This document shows, piece after piece, positions 61,766 to 64,000 of a stretch of DNA of 64,000 nt. The position numbers were made by a program, and so were the translations under genes. Under the pieces are notes generated by a model. The model was not told where the DNA came from and ran no database searches. It saw only the letters and a list, made by a program, of their open reading frames with translations. The DNA comes from Parabacteroides sp. PH5-46 (GTDB lineage Bacteria; Bacteroidota; Bacteroidia; Bacteroidales; Tannerellaceae), in contig NZ_JARXXA010000001.1 in NCBI RefSeq assembly GCF_029892785.1, positions 401,763 through 465,762 of the forward strand, given 5' to 3'. Position 1 is the first letter of the stretch. Every line of letters starts with the position of its first letter.

Positions 61766-62266
61766 ATGGCAAGACCAACCAATAAGCAAGATTTGATAGT
61801 AGCTGCAAACAGCCAGTTTGATAAACTGTGGAAGCAGATCGATTCCATGCCGGAAAAGAAACGGCTGGGTACATTCTCCTTTGAAGATAGAGATAGGAAC
61901 CTGCGCGATGTATTGATACATCTATATGAGTGGCATCAATTATTGCTGAATTGGCTTCGTTCCAATCAAGCAGGCAATATGGTTAACTTTCTGCCCGAGC
62001 CTTATAACTGGAAAACATATCCACAGATGAACGTTGAGTTTTGGAAGAAGCACCAAACAACTCCGTTGGAAGAAGCGGTTACACTTTTGAAAGAAAGTCA
62101 TGCCGATGTAATGAAACTTATTGAGCCGCTTACCGATGAGGAGTTATTTACGAAGAAGTATTTTCCGTGGACCGGGACAACTAACTTAGGAAGTTATTGC
62201 ATTTCTGCCACATCGAGTCATTATGATTGGGCGATGAAGAAAATCAAGAAACATATAAAAGCCTGA
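61766..62266 (+). CDS. ClbS/DfsB-family four-helix bundle protein (DUF1706)
   Basis: A 166-residue protein of the ClbS/DfsB family. Landmarks: MARPTNKQDLIVAANSQFDKLW at the start (parts: RPTNKQDLIVAA), RNLRDVLIHLYEWHQLLLNW and YNWKTYPQMNVEFWKKHQ, and the end WTGTTNLGSYCISATSSHYDWA. ClbS protects against colibactin as a cyclopropane hydrolase, and DfsB works in a non-flavin pathway; most members are uncharacterised. ATG 61766 gives the family N-terminus and lies after a good -7 box. Confidence 0.9.
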   Translation: MARPTNKQDLIVAANSQFDKLWKQIDSMPEKKRLGTFSFEDRDRNLRDVLIHLYEWHQLLLNWLRSNQAGNMVNFLPEPYNWKTYPQMNVEFWKKHQTTPLEEAVTLLKESHADVMKLIEPLTDEELFTKKYFPWTGTTNLGSYCISATSSHYDWAMKKIKKHIKA

Positions 62267-62274
62267 TAAGATAT

Positions 62275-62874
62275 TCACCATTTATTACGATGTATTTTAG
62301 TGTCGTCCCACTTTTCTTTGGGCTGATGCTCACCCTTGGGATGTCCTACAGGAATCACATTCAGAGGTGTTACATGAGCAGGAATATCAATTAGGCTTCT
62401 GATCACTGCTATTCTGTCCTCGTATGGATAGGCCGCAGTCCATACAGCACCAAGCCCCATTGCTTCAGCTGCTAAGAGAATATTTTGACTTACCAGCGAA
62501 CAATCCAGATACCAATAGTTAGACTTTATCGTATCTCCACACACAATAATTGCCATCGGAGCCTTAGTCAGCATCTTACCGTATGGTAAACCTTCGGCAA
62601 GTTTGTCTAGTATCTCTCTTTCGTTAATAACAAGTATTTCCCAAGGCTGTTTGTTCTGTCCCGACGGTGCTGCCATTCCTGCTTTTAAGAGTTTATCCAG
62701 CTCTTCATCAGTTACCGCCTTGCCGGGAATATAATCTCTCACACTTTTTCTGTTGTGGATATTCTCCAATATAATTTCTGCTTTCGAGGGCGTTATGCCT
62801 TCTCCTTTTTTATCTTGTTTACAAGCTGTCAACAATGCTAAAGATATAAATAGCAATCCTATTATTTTATTCAT
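62275..62874 (-). CDS. Nitroreductase-family protein with lipoprotein signal
   Basis: A 199-residue flavoenzyme-family protein. NRKSVRDYIPGKAVTDEELDKLLKAGMAAPSGQNKQPWEILV is the FMN-binding start (landmarks RKSVRDY, AAPSGQNKQPWE); LDCSLVSQNILLAAEAMGLGAVW and VIPVGHPKGE are the other family blocks. Unlike most nitroreductases it starts with a lipoprotein signal peptide ending LLTAC (Cys18). ATG 62874 is used. The FMN would have to be loaded in or outside the envelope, so this is an odd location. Likely reduces nitro compounds or quinones, or has another redox role. Confidence 0.88.
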   Translation of the reverse strand: MNKIIGLLFISLALLTACKQDKKGEGITPSKAEIILENIHNRKSVRDYIPGKAVTDEELDKLLKAGMAAPSGQNKQPWEILVINEREILDKLAEGLPYGKMLTKAPMAIIVCGDTIKSNYWYLDCSLVSQNILLAAEAMGLGAVWTAAYPYEDRIAVIRSLIDIPAHVTPLNVIPVGHPKGEHQPKEKWDDTKIHRNKW

Positions 62875-62914
62875 GATTCTATAATTTTCCGCAAACAACA
62901 ATCAATCGCTCAAA

Positions 62915-62922
62915 CAAAGGTA
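62915..62922 (-). promoter_or_regulatory. -7 box of the nitroreductase gene
   Basis: The complement reads TACCTTTG, fitting TAnnTTTG, 40 nt before the ATG at 62874. No clear -33 box. Confidence 0.35.
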
Positions 62923-63054
62923 GTGTTTTTAAATAAAAACCGCTACGATTTGTGATACAGCGATACGGGATATACAAAACCTCATAAGCAAGAATATTTT
63001 GCAGAAAGAGGCGCAGAGAGGAAGAAGTACTAATTATGAATTGGTTGTCCCATT

Positions 63055-63912
63055 CTAAAATCTGTTTTTGCTCTTATTAAACCTCTCCCGCAAACGATAG
63101 AACAAATAATATACAAGTGGAATGATTACCAATGAAAGGAACATAGAACATATAAGTCCGCCTATCAACACCCATCCAAGCCCGTTTTTCCATTCAGCTC
63201 CGGCTTCGTGAGCTATGGCTATCGGAATCATACCGACTACGGTAGAAATTGTTGTCAGTAAGATAGGACGGAAGCGGCGGCTTGTAGCCTCCAGAAGTGC
63301 CTCTTTGATGGCTACACCCTGCTCCAATTGTTGATTGATAAAATCGACCACCAATATTCCGTTTCGGGAAACCAGTCCAATTAATATAAGGATTCCGAGC
63401 ATGGTGATGATTCCAAGCGGAGTCATTGTCAGTCCGAGTGTAAAGAATACTCCGATAATAGCCAACGGTATGGAGAGGATAATTACAAACGGATGAGTAT
63501 AGCTGTTGTAAAGCAAAACCATAAGAAGATAGACTAATATCAAAGAAATTATCATCACAATTCCTAAATCGCCAAAGCCTTCTTCCTGATTTTCCATATC
63601 ACCGGCATACTTTATTTGTATCGAATCCGGCAGGTCGAGGCCCTCTATTGTTGCCATTACATCATCGCCCACATCGCCACTCGGACGACCTACAACCATA
63701 CTGCTGATCGTTACGGAACTTATGCGGTTATAGCGTTCAAGGCGTGAAGGGCTTTCGCTCTCCGATATGGAAGCTATTTGCTTGAGTTTTATCTCCGACC
63801 CGTCGTTGTTGATAATAGTAAGGTTTTCAATGTCGGACTTGCTTTTGCGGTCGAATCTATCCAAACGGATATTAATGTCGTATTCTCTATTATCGTCCCT
63901 ATACTTAGTCAC
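63055..63912 (-). pseudogene. C-terminal fragment of an RND efflux permease
   Basis: Only the last 285 residues of an RND (AcrB/MexB-type) permease are present: the end of the periplasmic porter region (YDINIRLDRFDRKSKSDIENL) and helices 7-12 (ILVYLLMVLLYNSYTHPF, GLVSRNGILVVDFINQQLEQG, RFRPILLTTISTVVGMIPIA). Intact members have about 1030 residues, so roughly 700 N-terminal residues are missing. The fragment opens with GTG at 63912, and a stop (63916-63918) lies two codons upstream in the same frame. It cannot pump alone and is read as a truncated pseudogene. Confidence 0.8.
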
Positions 63913-63915
63913 CCC

Positions 63916-63999
63916 TTAAAAAGCGGCTTTAAGTTTTTCACTTAATAAAATTGTCTGTATCCGTAAAATGATATAGGCAATTTTTTGTTTGTATTTATT
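63916..63999 (-). other. Possible 3' end of a gene entering from the right edge
   Basis: On the minus strand a frame open to the window edge reads NKYKQKIAYIILRIQTILL ... KLKAAF and stops at 63916-63918, two codons before the truncated RND fragment and in its frame. It does not look like RND sequence. It may be the end of an inserted element or chance. Confidence 0.25.
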
Positions 64000-64000
64000 C

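Overview
The window is from a Bacteroidota genome, most likely order Bacteroidales. Supporting signs are SusC/SusD and FecI/FecR genes, fimbrillin lipoproteins, Bacteroidota-type promoters (TTTG, 19-21 bp, TAnnTTTG), weak Shine-Dalgarno use, and a type IX secretion (T9SS) C-terminal domain on a large surface protein. T9SS points to Dysgonomonas, Parabacteroides or Porphyromonas relatives rather than Bacteroides proper. I cannot fix the genus. I see no rRNA, tRNA, CRISPR array or intact mobile element.

Layout. 1-8473: one tight operon with an Fe-S oxidoreductase tail fused in frame to a beta-propeller, an ABC ATPase, a large FtsX-type permease, a LytS-type kinase, a LytTR regulator and a second propeller. 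8569-16577: efflux and small-molecule genes (MATE, SMR, EamA) with short Crp/Fnr and GlxA-type regulators, an exported sulfatase, and an esterase broken by an in-frame amber codon. 16685-25692: a CoA-transferase, then ECF sigma, FecR anti-sigma, SusC and SusD, with a probable antisense-RNA terminator in the susC leader. 25794-33111: an RND efflux operon with a PII-like and a YgaP-like gene, divergent from a DUF6132-rhodanese-MarR operon across an array of TTTCC/GGAAA operators. 33120-36783: HcpR-like regulator divergent from ferredoxin-hcp-cupin (nitrosative stress). 36940-44015: a CzcA-CzcC fusion pump, its adaptor and a second LytS/LytTR pair. 44029-52139: fimbrillin-type lipoproteins and a 1616-residue T9SS adhesin. 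52490-56765: an ArsR-controlled operon that looks specialised for organoarsenicals. 56882-63912: small stress, DUF and acetyltransferase genes, several coding remnants, and an RND permease lacking its N-terminal two thirds.

How it fits together. Most blocks are envelope or export functions, each paired with a local regulator. The best readable regulation is at hcp and MATE, where perfect palindromes lie 33 bp upstream of the -7 box (class II Crp/Fnr geometry), at ars, where three copies of one operator cover -7 boxes, and at the RND/rhodanese divergent region. Two intergenic spots (33868-33974 and 59271-59355) carry short palindromes with GTGA/TCAC cores repeated about every 22 bp. No single locus is proven to be a new system. 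The best candidates are the operon at 1-8473 and the non-coding elements.
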